Shown: positions 14,499 through 21,539 of the stretch, piece after piece
Position numbering within the stretch: the first letter of the stretch is position 1
Layout of the letters: each line of letters opens with the position of its first letter
From: an uncultured Collinsella sp.
GTDB taxonomy: Bacteria > Actinomycetota > Coriobacteriia > Coriobacteriales > Coriobacteriaceae
Direction: 5' to 3'
Assembly: GCA_937896835.1 (NCBI GenBank)
Contig: CALBOJ010000087.1
Coordinates: 1 to 30,577 of the forward strand
Length of the DNA: 30,577 bases
Notes under the pieces: generated by a model
Told to the model about the DNA's origin: nothing
Databases searched by the model: none
What the model saw: the letters and a program-made list of their open reading frames with translations, nothing else
Made by a program: the position numbers and the translations under genes

Positions 14499-15566
14499 TT
14501 GGATAAGAACGAGCTGCAAAAGCGTATGGAACAGGCCATCCGTCTGACGGCACCTGGTCAGCCGATCCGCACTGCCCTCGACATGATCATCGCCGGTCAC
14601 CTGGGCGCCCTTATCTGCGTTGGCGACACCGAAAACGTGCTCGCTGCCGGTAACGACGGCTTCCCGCTCAACATTTCGTTCACCTCGAACCGTCTGTTCG
14701 AGCTCTCCAAGATGGACGGCGCCATCGTCATCGACGGCGACCTCACCCAGATCCTGCGCGCCAATTTCCATCTCAATCCCGATCCCTCGCTTGCCACGAG
14801 CGAGACGGGCATGCGTCATCGCACCGCCGCTCGCATGTCGGTGCTCACCGATGCCATTGTGATCTCGGTCTCGGCCCGTCGTGCCGTCGTCAACGTGTAC
14901 GTTCACGGCAAGAGCTACGAGATCCAGCCCGTCACCACCATCATGAGCTCGGTCAACCAGCTCGTCGCCACGCTCCAGACTACCCGTCAGTCGCTCGACC
15001 GCTCCCTGCTGCGTCTGACGGCCCTCGAGCTCGACGACTACGTTACACTCGCCGACATTACCGGTATCTTCTCGAGCTTCGAGATCATGCAGCAGGCAAA
15101 GACCGAGCTTAAGGATTGCATCGTCAAGCTGGGCAACCAGGGCAAGCTCGTGCAGATGCAGCTCGAGCAGCTCGCGGGCTCCAGCATGGATACCGAATAC
15201 GACCTGATGATCCGCGACTACGCAAGTGATTCTTCCGAGGCTAATGCCGAGAAGATTCGCGCCAACCTGAGCCGTATGACGCCCAAGGACCTGTCCGACC
15301 CACAGCATGTGGCGGCGGTTCTGGGTTACGACGACCTGGACGAGGACTCCGTCATGACGCCACTGGGCCTGCGCACGCTTTCGCGCGTGTCCGTCGTGCG
15401 CGACGGCGTGGCCGAGAAGATCGTCGACGAGTACGGCTCGTTGCAGGAGCTCATGGACGACATCAGCGAGGATCCGGAGCGCCTGGGCGACTTTGGCGTC
15501 AACAACCCTGCCATTCTTGCGGACTCGCTGTACCGCATGAAGGGCACCAAACAGGGGAACGCATAA
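14499..15566 (+). CDS. disA: DNA integrity scanning diadenylate cyclase DisA
   Basis: 355 residues. The N-terminal DAC domain carries the catalytic DGA (MDGAIVID, Asp73) and RHR (GMRHRTAARM, about residues 105-112) motifs; it makes c-di-AMP from two ATP. A helical spine and a C-terminal helix-hairpin-helix domain follow (LRTLSRVSVVRDGVAEKIVDEYGSLQELMDDISEDPERLGDFGV) for branched DNA. The start is a TTG at 14499 (GGGAG upstream); no ATG or GTG lies in frame before an upstream stop at 14463. The stop overlaps the ispD start by one base (TAATG), so disA-ispD-ispF-cysS form one operon. In Bacillus radA precedes disA; it is absent here. Confidence 0.94.
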   Translation: MDKNELQKRMEQAIRLTAPGQPIRTALDMIIAGHLGALICVGDTENVLAAGNDGFPLNISFTSNRLFELSKMDGAIVIDGDLTQILRANFHLNPDPSLATSETGMRHRTAARMSVLTDAIVISVSARRAVVNVYVHGKSYEIQPVTTIMSSVNQLVATLQTTRQSLDRSLLRLTALELDDYVTLADITGIFSSFEIMQQAKTELKDCIVKLGNQGKLVQMQLEQLAGSSMDTEYDLMIRDYASDSSEANAEKIRANLSRMTPKDLSDPQHVAAVLGYDDLDEDSVMTPLGLRTLSRVSVVRDGVAEKIVDEYGSLQELMDDISEDPERLGDFGVNNPAILADSLYRMKGTKQGNA

Positions 15567-16294
15567 TGGCGCCCGTATGCGCCGTGGTCGTTGCCGGCGG
15601 CAGCGGCCAGCGCTTTGGAAATCCCGGCGGCAAGCAGCTCGTTAACGTGGCGGGCCGTCCGCTCATGAGCTGGTCCATCCGTGCGTTCGATCGTAGCGAC
15701 AAGGTCGGCCACATCGTGGTGGTGTGTCCTGCCGAGCGCCGTGCCGAGATGCGCCGCCTGGCCATCGATCCGTTTGACTATGACACGCCCATCAGCTTCG
15801 CCGATGCCGGCGATACCCGTCAGGATTCCACCCGTGCCGGCGTGCATGCGGTTCCGGCGGGTTTCGAATATGTCGCCATCCACGACGGCGCCCGTCCGCT
15901 CATCACGACCGAGGCCATCGATCATGCGATCGACGTGCTTGTGGGCGACCGCTCGCTCGACGGTGTCGTATGCGGTCAGCCCGCGATCGACACGCTCAAG
16001 ATCGTCGACGGCGACAACATCGTCGAGACGCCGCCGCGCGAGCTCTATTGGGCCGCGCAGACGCCGCAGATCTTTAGCGTCGACGCCATGAAGCGCGCTC
16101 ACGCCGCTGCTATCGCCGAGGGCTTTATCGGCACCGACGATTCATCGCTGGTCGAGCGCATGGGCGGGCGCGTCCGCTGTGTCCAGAGCCCGCGCGATAA
16201 CCTTAAGGTGACGGTGCCCGAAGACCTGCGTCCCGTAACCGCGATTCTGCTTGGCCGCATGGCCGAGGGAGAGGACCTTCCCCATGTTCAGTAA
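15566..16294 (+). CDS. ispD: 2-C-methyl-D-erythritol 4-phosphate cytidylyltransferase
   Basis: 242 residues. The nucleotide-binding signature VVVAGGSGQRFG...GGKQLVNVAGRPLM is followed by DGARPLIT, DTLKIVDG and the C-terminal AQTPQIF and PEDL motifs. It couples CTP with MEP in the MEP pathway in the cytoplasm. ATG 15566 shares one base with the disA stop and its 3' end overlaps ispF by 11 nt, showing tight coupling. Confidence 0.95.
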   Translation: MAPVCAVVVAGGSGQRFGNPGGKQLVNVAGRPLMSWSIRAFDRSDKVGHIVVVCPAERRAEMRRLAIDPFDYDTPISFADAGDTRQDSTRAGVHAVPAGFEYVAIHDGARPLITTEAIDHAIDVLVGDRSLDGVVCGQPAIDTLKIVDGDNIVETPPRELYWAAQTPQIFSVDAMKRAHAAAIAEGFIGTDDSSLVERMGGRVRCVQSPRDNLKVTVPEDLRPVTAILLGRMAEGEDLPHVQ

Positions 16295-16778
16295 CCTGCG
16301 CATTGGCCACGGCTACGACGTCCACCGTTTGGTGGAGGGGCGTCGATGTATCATCGGCGGGGTTGACATTCCCTACGAGCGCGGCCTGCTGGGCCACTCG
16401 GATGCCGATGTGCTCGCGCATGCCTTGGCCGACGCCATTCTGGGCGCCTGCCGCGGGGGAGACATCGGCAAGCTATTCCCCGACACCGATCCCGCCTACG
16501 AGGGTGCCGATTCGATGGTGCTGCTCGCTCGCGTGATGGACTATGCGCGCGAGCTGGGCTTTGAGTTTGTCGATGCCGATTGCACCATTGCCTGCCAGCA
16601 ACCCAAGATCACCCCGCACCGCGATGCCATGCGCGCCAACCTTGCCCATGCCCTGGGCGTCGACGTCGAAAACGTGGGCGTCGCCGCCACTACGACCGAA
16701 AAGCTCGGTTGGGAAGGCCAGGGCGAGGGAATCGGCGCCTGGGCCGTCTGCCTGCTACAGAAAACCGTTAAGGAGTAA
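16284..16778 (+). CDS. ispF: 2-C-methyl-D-erythritol 2,4-cyclodiphosphate synthase
   Basis: 164 residues. Metal ligands are visible in RIGHGYDVHRL (Asp and His) and GLLGHSDADVLAHALADAILGA (His). IACQQPKITPHRDAM and VGVAATTTEKLGWEGQGEGI complete the family pattern. It cyclises CDP-ME-2-phosphate. ATG 16284 is the family start and lies inside the ispD 3' end (11-nt overlap); the longer reading from 16251 is rejected. cysS starts 3 nt after its stop. Confidence 0.96.
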   Translation: MFSNLRIGHGYDVHRLVEGRRCIIGGVDIPYERGLLGHSDADVLAHALADAILGACRGGDIGKLFPDTDPAYEGADSMVLLARVMDYARELGFEFVDADCTIACQQPKITPHRDAMRANLAHALGVDVENVGVAATTTEKLGWEGQGEGIGAWAVCLLQKTVKE

Positions 16779-16781
16779 CGA

Positions 16782-18248
16782 ATGCGTATCTACAACAGCG
16801 CTACCCATAAAAAGGAAGAGTTCCAGCCCATCGAGTCCGGCAAGGTCCGCATGTACGTGTGCGGCCCCACGGTCTACGACAACATCCACATCGGCAATGC
16901 CCGCACGTTCATCAGCTTTGACGTGATTCGTCGCTGGCTCATCGCGAGCGGCTACGAGGTCACGTTCGCCCAGAACCTCACCGATGTCGATGACAAGATC
17001 ATCAAGCGCGCCAACGAGCAGGGCCGTACGGCCGCCGAGGTCGCGACGGAGTTCTCGGATAAGTTCATTGGCGTCATGCGCGCTGCCAACGTGCTCGATC
17101 CCGATGTGCGCCCCCGCGCCACCAAGGAGATCGGCCCCATGATCGCCATGATCAAGACGCTCATCGAGCAGGGCCACGCTTACGCCGCCGATAACGGCGA
17201 CGTGTACTTTGCCGTGCGCAGCGATCCCAACTATGGCCAGGTCTCGGGCCGCAACATCGATGACCTTATGGTTGGTGCGCGCATCGAGGAGAACGAGGAC
17301 AAGAACGACCCGCTCGACTTTGCCCTGTGGAAGGCTGCCAAGCCCGGCGAGCCCAGCTGGCCGAGCCCCTGGGGCGAGGGCCGTCCCGGTTGGCACACCG
17401 AGTGCGCCGCCATGGTGCACCGCTACCTGGGCACTCCGATCGACATCCACGGTGGCGGCTCCGACCTTGCCTTCCCGCATCACGAGAACGAGTGCGCCCA
17501 GGCCACCTGTGCCTGGCACCAGGGCTTCTCCAACACCTGGATGCACACGGGCATGCTGCTGGTTGACGGCGAGAAGATGTCCAAGTCGCTCGGAAACTTC
17601 TTTACGCTGGCCGAGGTCCTCGAGCAGCACTCTGCCGCGGCCCTGCGCCTGCTGATGCTGCAGACGAGCTATCGCTCGCCGCTCGACTTCTCCTGGGAGC
17701 GCCTGGAGGGTGCCGAGAATTCGCTCACGCGTATTGCCGGTACGGTCGAGAACCTGCGTTGGGCTGCGAACCACGCGACGGCCGATGCCGATGCGGCTGC
17801 CGCCGAGGCGTTTGCCGCCAAGGCCGCCGAGACCCGCACCACCTTTAAGGAGTGCATGGACGACGACTTTAACACCGCCGGTGCCATGGGTGCTGTCTTT
17901 GGCTTTGTCACCGAGTGCAACCAGTACCTGGAGCAGGCGGGCGATGCTGCCGACAAGGCCGCAGCCCTGGCTGCCGCCGATACGCTGGTCGAGTTGCTCG
18001 ATACGTTTGGTGTTGAGCTTCCCGAGCCCAAGGTCGAGCTGCCGCTGGGTCTGCTGGGCGTTGCCGCCGGTTTGGTTGCCTACACTGGTGACGACGTGGA
18101 CGAGGCCGCTGCCAAGATTCTCGAGGCCCGCGCCGAGGCCCGTGCCGCCAAGAACTGGGATCTGGCCGACGCCATCCGCGACCAGCTCAAGGACCTGGGC
18201 CTCACCATTGAGGATACCGCCGCCGGCACCCGTATTAAATCTCTCTAA
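16782..18248 (+). CDS. cysS: Cysteinyl-tRNA synthetase
   Basis: 488 residues, class I. YVCGPTVYDNIHIGNART contains the zinc ligand Cys27 and the HIGH-type HIGN. The zinc site continues with GWHTECAAM and FPHHENECAQ. KMSKS lies at about residue 265 (GEKMSKSLGNFFT). A C-terminal anticodon-binding DALR-type domain is rich in alanine. It charges tRNA-Cys. It lies 3 nt after ispF with AAGGAG inside the ispF end. In Bacillus cysS also follows this block, there with gltX and cysE in between, which are absent here. It is followed by two long hairpins. Confidence 0.96.
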   Translation: MRIYNSATHKKEEFQPIESGKVRMYVCGPTVYDNIHIGNARTFISFDVIRRWLIASGYEVTFAQNLTDVDDKIIKRANEQGRTAAEVATEFSDKFIGVMRAANVLDPDVRPRATKEIGPMIAMIKTLIEQGHAYAADNGDVYFAVRSDPNYGQVSGRNIDDLMVGARIEENEDKNDPLDFALWKAAKPGEPSWPSPWGEGRPGWHTECAAMVHRYLGTPIDIHGGGSDLAFPHHENECAQATCAWHQGFSNTWMHTGMLLVDGEKMSKSLGNFFTLAEVLEQHSAAALRLLMLQTSYRSPLDFSWERLEGAENSLTRIAGTVENLRWAANHATADADAAAAEAFAAKAAETRTTFKECMDDDFNTAGAMGAVFGFVTECNQYLEQAGDAADKAAALAAADTLVELLDTFGVELPEPKVELPLGLLGVAAGLVAYTGDDVDEAAAKILEARAEARAAKNWDLADAIRDQLKDLGLTIEDTAAGTRIKSL

Positions 18249-18254
18249 TCCCCG

Positions 18255-18356
18255 CGGGTTTCCCAAGCAACCGACCTTGCCGTTCAAACCGTCGCTCGCG
18301 TACTCAAGTACGCGTCGCTCCTCTTTCACGGCAATCTCGGGCACTTGGAAAACCCG
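18255..18356. repeat. Long hairpin element, copy 1 of a tandem pair
   Basis: Arms of 49 nt each (18255-18303 and 18308-18356) are imperfect inverted repeats around a 4-nt loop. The outer stem begins CGGGTTT...; the inner part holds TTGCCGTTCAAACCGTCG on the left and CTCCTCTTTCACGGCAATCT on the right. It begins 6 nt after the cysS stop. There is no T-tract. Confidence 0.85.
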
Positions 18357-18358
18357 TA

Positions 18359-18461
18359 CCGACCGCCCGAGCCACGGCACCTTGCCTTTCAATCGTCGGG
18401 CATGACCTCAAGGTCTATGCCCTCCTCTTTCAAGGCAATCTGCCGCACCTCGGGCGGTCGG
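18359..18461. repeat. Long hairpin element, copy 2 of a tandem pair
   Basis: Arms of about 51 nt (left from 18359, right ending 18461) pair with a few mismatches; the outer stem is CCGACCGCCCGAG. The inner part holds TTGCCTTTCAATCGTCG and CTCCTCTTTCAAGGCAATCT, nearly the same as copy 1, while the outer stem differs but still pairs. It ends 42 nt before rlmB. Interval 18249-18503 has no gene. Confidence 0.85.
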
Positions 18462-18503
18462 TCTATTTGTTTCGTTTGATAGTTGTATTTAGGAGGTCGC
18501 TTT

Positions 18504-19424
18504 ATGGCCGACAATCGCAAGCGTGCGCCTCGTGGTGGCAAACAGGCTGCTTCTGGCTCGCGCCCGATTCGCCGCAATGACCGCGCTGCCGCTTCCAAGG
18601 GCCAGCGCGAGCGCTCCCAAGCCCAGGCTGCGTGTTCGCAGCGAGATCGCAACCGCGACAACATTCAGGTCCCCAAGGGCGAGTTTATCGAAGGTCGTCG
18701 TGCTGCCGCCGAGGCCCTGCGCACCGGCTTTCCCGTCAAGTGCGCGCTCATCGCCGAGGGCGGGGAGCGCGATGCTGCTTTGTCTCGTCTGGTCGATGAC
18801 CTCAACGCCGCGGGTGTCCGCATTAAGTATGTGCCGCGCGCGCAGCTCGATGCGCTGTCGAGCCATGGCGCTCACCAGGGCATTGCGCTCGAGGTGGGTA
18901 ATTTCCCCTATGCTGATGTCGCCGATATCCTCGATCGCGCGGGTGACGGACCGGCGCTCGTCGTCGTGCTCGACCATGTGACCGACGATGGCAACTTTGG
19001 TGCGATCGTGCGCTCCGCCGAGGTCGTGGGCGCGGCGGGCGTCATCATTGCAAACAAGCGCGCCGCCGGTGTGACCGTGGGCAGCTACAAGACCTCTGCC
19101 GGCGCCGTCATGCACCTGCCCATCGCACAGGTTCCCAACATCGCTCGAGCGCTCGACGACCTCAAGGCCGCCGGCTTTTGGGTGGGCGGTGCTTCCGAGC
19201 ACGCCGAGGGCAGCTGCTGGGATGCTCCCTTCGAGGGCCGCGTTGCGCTCGTCATGGGCTCCGAGGGCGACGGCATCTCGCGCCTGGTGCTCGAGAAATG
19301 CGACTTTTTGACCAAGCTTCCCCAGCGCGGCATGACCGAGAGTCTCAATGTGGCCCAGGCGACCACCGCGCTGTGCTTTGAGTGGCTGCGCCGCAATGCC
19401 GGCGAGCTCATGGGGGAGGAGTAG
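18504..19424 (+). CDS. rlmB: 23S rRNA 2'-O-ribose methyltransferase, TrmH/SpoU family (RlmB-like)
   Basis: 306 residues. A basic, low-complexity N-terminal tail (about 55 residues, RKRAPRGGKQAASGSRPIRRND) precedes the substrate-binding domain (FIEGRRAAAEALRTGFPVKCALIAEG). The SpoU knot motifs follow: DDGNFGAIVRSAEVVGA, VALVMGSEGDGIS and SLNVAQATTALCFEWLR. The family methylates 23S rRNA G2251 using SAM. ATG 18504 has AGGAGG upstream; a TTG at 18483 is rejected because it precedes that site. The next gene starts 3 nt after its stop, as in the cysS-rlmB-yacP order of Gram-positive genomes. Confidence 0.92.
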   Translation: MADNRKRAPRGGKQAASGSRPIRRNDRAAASKGQRERSQAQAACSQRDRNRDNIQVPKGEFIEGRRAAAEALRTGFPVKCALIAEGGERDAALSRLVDDLNAAGVRIKYVPRAQLDALSSHGAHQGIALEVGNFPYADVADILDRAGDGPALVVVLDHVTDDGNFGAIVRSAEVVGAAGVIIANKRAAGVTVGSYKTSAGAVMHLPIAQVPNIARALDDLKAAGFWVGGASEHAEGSCWDAPFEGRVALVMGSEGDGISRLVLEKCDFLTKLPQRGMTESLNVAQATTALCFEWLRRNAGELMGEE

Positions 19425-19427
19425 CGC

Positions 19428-20105
19428 ATGTCCAAGAAGAACCGCGCCAAGTCCAAGGCCAAGCGCTTTGGCGAGGGCTCGGCCAAGCCAATTGTTTCGG
19501 CCGCGACCTATGGCGTGGGCGGCAATGCGTTTGCGCAGGCTATCGCCGATCCGGTCTCGACGGTGCACTCCAATAAGCCCGAGCTGCTGGTGGTCGACGG
19601 CTACAACGTGATTCACTGCACGCCGCGCTACGAAAAGCTCGTGTACGACCATTCCGACGATCCGTATTCCAGCGACGTCCACGATATGGCTCGTACTGCG
19701 CTCATCAACGATGTCGCGGCGTTTGCCCAGGGCCGTTACGAGGCCGTGATCGTGTTCGACGGCGCGGGCAACATCTCCAGCGAGCGCCCCAACCTGCCGG
19801 CCCGCGGCGTGCGCATCGAGTTTTCGCCGACGGGCGTCTCTGCCGATACCGTGGTGCAGAAGCTCTGCATCGAGGCGCGCGAGGAAGGTCGCGCGTGCTC
19901 CGTGGTGTCGAGCGACGGCACGATCCAGGCCGTCGTCATGGGCAAGGGCGTCACGCGCATCTCGAGCCGCATGCTGGTGGACGAGATTAAACAGATCGAT
20001 AACGACGTTCACGAGGCAGAGGAAGCCCCGCAGATCAAGATGACTCTGGGCAGTCGCCTGAGCCCCGATGCCCTGGCCAAGCTCAAGGCCCTGCGCGGCC
20101 GGTAG
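19428..20105 (+). CDS. YacP/Rae1-like NYN-domain endoribonuclease
   Basis: 225 residues. A lysine-rich N-terminal tail of about 50 residues (MSKKNRAKSKAKRFGEGSAK) is followed by the PIN-like NYN domain: LLVVDGYNVIHCTPRYEKL, EAVIVFDGAGN, SADTVVQKLCIEAREEGRACSVVSSDGTIQ. The Asp residues of these motifs form the metal site. Bacillus Rae1 (YacP) cuts mRNA within the ribosomal A site; activity here is inferred from family and position. It lies 3 nt after rlmB. Confidence 0.9.
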   Translation: MSKKNRAKSKAKRFGEGSAKPIVSAATYGVGGNAFAQAIADPVSTVHSNKPELLVVDGYNVIHCTPRYEKLVYDHSDDPYSSDVHDMARTALINDVAAFAQGRYEAVIVFDGAGNISSERPNLPARGVRIEFSPTGVSADTVVQKLCIEAREEGRACSVVSSDGTIQAVVMGKGVTRISSRMLVDEIKQIDNDVHEAEEAPQIKMTLGSRLSPDALAKLKALRGR

Positions 20106-20122
20106 GGGAGTATCTGTAGAGA

Positions 20123-20142
20123 CCAGCTACTCGGCTGGTCAA
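20123..20142 (+). terminator. Small hairpin after yacP
   Basis: GACCAGC (20123-20129) pairs with GCTGGTC (20136-20142) around tactcg. The downstream sequence is only weakly T-rich, so terminator activity is uncertain. Confidence 0.4.
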
Positions 20143-20180
20143 TTCACTGGCTTGTAGTTATTGGATTGTGGACTTGCCAT

Positions 20181-20236
20181 CGCCAAAACGAATAGTTTTT
20201 TGTTTTGGCGAACAGACGAAACTATTCGTTCTGGCG
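20181..20236. repeat. 18-bp inverted repeat with CGCCAAAACGAATAGTTT arms
   Basis: The arms at 20181-20198 and 20219-20236 are complementary with one mismatch. A second CAAAACG/TGTTTTGGCG pairing is possible inside (20181-20210). GAATAGTTTT also recurs at 20236-20245. The element lies between yacP and tRNA-Thr; no gene is visible in 20106-20329. Confidence 0.8.
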
Positions 20237-20329
20237 AATAGTTTTGAGATGTGGTCGGTCGAAGGGCCTGTTGCGCCCCATCCTCAATTCCTTTATCCTT
20301 AACAAGCTTCGCGCGAAAGCGCCAAGTGT

Positions 20330-20404
20330 GCCAGTGTGGCGCAACGGTAGCGCAACTGATTTGTAATCAGTGGGTTGCAGGTTCGATTCCTGTCACTGGC
20401 TCCA
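20330..20404 (+). tRNA. tRNA-Thr (anticodon TGT)
   Basis: The 7-bp acceptor pairs 20330-20336 with 20394-20400. The anticodon stem ctgat/atcag holds loop ttgtaa with TGT. The T arm has GGTTCGATTCC, and CCA is encoded at 20402-20404. Confidence 0.95.
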
Positions 20405-20413
20405 TGAGAGTTT

Positions 20414-20450
20414 CGGGCTCTGTTCCCTTGTGGGACAGGGCCCGTTTCTA
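20414..20450 (+). terminator. Terminator after tRNA-Thr(TGT)
   Basis: CGGGCTCTGTTCCC (20414-20427) pairs with GGGACAGGGCCCG (20432-20444), then TTTCTATTT. It is a strong stem with two wobble pairs. Confidence 0.85.
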
Positions 20451-20498
20451 TTTATGTTGACATGTCAGCGGGTTTGACTCCCACCAAGCTTCAGGTTT

Positions 20499-20555
20499 GT
20501 CTCGATCTATAACACGGGCGGGCTGAAAACCCTCCTTATAGTTACAGATCGAGAC
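20499..20555. repeat. 80-nt-period palindrome, unit A
   Basis: Left arm TCTCGATCTATAAC begins at 20500 and right arm GTTACAGATCGAGAC runs 20541-20555. The central 26 nt include GGGCTGAAAACCCTCC, which can form a small stem. First of three units at an exact 80-nt period. Confidence 0.9.
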
Positions 20556-20579
20556 ATTGCCAAGGGACGGCCGATAACA

Positions 20580-20635
20580 TCTCGATCTGTAACACGAAGA
20601 AGCTGAAAACCTTTCTTACTGTTACAGAATGAGAC
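20580..20635. repeat. 80-nt-period palindrome, unit B
   Basis: The left arm CTCGATCTGTAAC starts at 20581 and the right arm GTTACAGAATGAGAC ends at 20635. The centre contains AAGCTGAAAACCTTTC. It starts exactly 80 nt after unit A. Confidence 0.9.
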
Positions 20636-20659
20636 GTAAGCGGAGGTCTCTGCGTAATA

Positions 20660-20715
20660 TCTCGACCTGTAACAGATAGGGGAGAAAATGTTCTCTATAT
20701 GTTACAGATCGAGAC
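20660..20715. repeat. 80-nt-period palindrome, unit C
   Basis: The left arm CTCGACCTGTAAC starts at 20661 and the right arm GTTACAGATCGAGAC is at 20701-20715. The centre is GGGGAGAAAATGTTCTC. It starts exactly 80 nt after unit B. Confidence 0.9.
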
Positions 20716-20745
20716 AAAAGCCGTGTCGAGCTCGGCTGCCCCCCT

Positions 20746-20889
20746 GAGCGTGGATTATCGGACGTACGAGCGTGGAAAATCTCCCGCTTAGTGAATGATC
20801 GTGGAAAATCTGCCACTTTGGCCTTGGAGACACGCCAAAAGTGGGAGATTATCCACGCTCGATTTCAAACGGAAGAAAATCCACGCTCG
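20746..20889. repeat. Cluster of five GAGCGTGGAAAAT-type half-sites in both orientations
   Basis: Forward copies lie at 20746-20758, 20768-20781 and 20797-20810, and reverse complements at 20847-20860 and about 20876-20889. The second forward and first reverse copy extend to a 22-nt inverted repeat (GAGCGTGGAAAATCTCCCGC with its near complement 20839-20860). GCCAAAAGTGGGAGATT and its partner around 20805-20822 nest inside. The rest of 20890-21100 shows no gene I can support. Confidence 0.75.
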
Positions 20890-21103
20890 AATCTGCCGCG
20901 GAAGCCCGATCTCGACCTATATATAGGTGCAAATAGGCTGTTATCGAAGTTCGATCCTGAAGGTGTACTCCACTACGCCAAAGTGTTACCTTGGGAAATG
21001 TCACCTCTGTATCCAAAACCACTGTCCTTCACATCCAAACTCAACAAAACCGCAGGTCACGGCTATATAGATACGCCCGGAACCGTGTATCTAGAGGTTT
21101 TCG

Positions 21104-21133
21104 TTGACAGCCCCCAAGGTTGCATCGTATTAT
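21104..21133 (+). promoter_or_regulatory. Promoter of the tRNA-Tyr/Thr/Met (and probably tuf) transcript
   Basis: A perfect -35 TTGACA (21104-21109), an 18-nt spacer and TATTAT (21128-21133) lie about 60 nt before tRNA-Tyr. No terminator appears between the tRNAs and tuf, so it could drive all of them. Confidence 0.8.
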
Positions 21134-21195
21134 CTTTTTCGTTCGCGGGGGCGGCGGTCCAAAAGACCAAAGGACCTGCGGATACTTGAACGATT

Positions 21196-21277
21196 GGGAG
21201 TTTGCCCGAGTGGTTAATGGGGACGGGCTGTAAACCCGTTGGCTCTGCCTACATAGGTTCGAATCCTATAGCTCCCA
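21196..21277 (+). tRNA. tRNA-Tyr (anticodon GTA)
   Basis: A class II tRNA with a long variable arm. The acceptor pairs 21196-21202 with 21270-21276. The anticodon stem acggg/cccgt holds ctgtaaa (GTA). The T arm has GGTTCGAATCC. After discriminator A the genome reads CCC, so the CCA end is not encoded and must be added. Confidence 0.95.
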
Positions 21278-21287
21278 CCCGTCAAGT

Positions 21288-21363
21288 GCCTGTATAGCTC
21301 AGTCGGTAGAGCACTTCGTTGGTAACGAAGAGGTCACCAGTTCAAGTCTGGTTGCAGGCTCCA
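21288..21363 (+). tRNA. tRNA-Thr (anticodon GGT)
   Basis: The acceptor pairs 21288-21294 with 21353-21359. The anticodon stem cttcg/cgaag holds ttggtaa (GGT). The T arm has AGTTCAAGTCT. CCA is encoded at 21361-21363. It lies 10 nt after tRNA-Tyr. Confidence 0.96.
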
Positions 21364-21366
21364 TCC

Positions 21367-21443
21367 GGCGGTGTAGCTCAGTTGGTTAGAGCACACGGTT
21401 CATACCCGTGGCGTCACTGGTTCGAATCCAGTCACCGCTACCA
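21367..21443 (+). tRNA. tRNA-Met, elongator type (anticodon CAT)
   Basis: The acceptor pairs 21367-21373 with 21433-21439, with a G-T first pair. The anticodon stem cacgg/ccgtg holds ttcatac (CAT). CCA is encoded at 21441-21443. The initiator features (unpaired first position, three G-C pairs in the anticodon stem) are absent. A tRNA-Ile with modified CAT is the alternative. Confidence 0.9.
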
Positions 21444-21454
21444 TAGGTAACACG

Positions 21455-21485
21455 GTGGCTTCTCAATAGTATGTTGAGAGGCCAC
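21455..21485 (+). promoter_or_regulatory. Leader hairpin between tRNA-Met and tuf
   Basis: GTGGCTTCTCAA (21455-21466) pairs with TTGAGAGGCCAC (21474-21485) with one G-T pair. No T-run follows, so it may be a processing site freeing the tRNAs or a structure in the tuf 5' leader. Confidence 0.5.
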
Positions 21486-21539
21486 TATGGTATAAAGGCA
21501 AAGTCCCGTCCGGGGACGACCTGTTTAGAGGAGGGCTTT

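Noticed and set aside
20251..20460. 69-codon frame across tRNA-Thr(TGT)
   Set aside because: It overlaps the tRNA and its terminator.
20499..20715. CRISPR array
   Set aside because: Repeats are spaced at 80 nt, but the conserved part is a 55-nt dyad and the gaps are 25 nt and not spacer-like; no cas genes.
20791..21189. 132-codon open frame before tRNA-Tyr
   Set aside because: It starts inside the CGTGGAAAAT repeat cluster, runs across the tRNA promoter, has no ribosome-binding site and no recognisable protein features.
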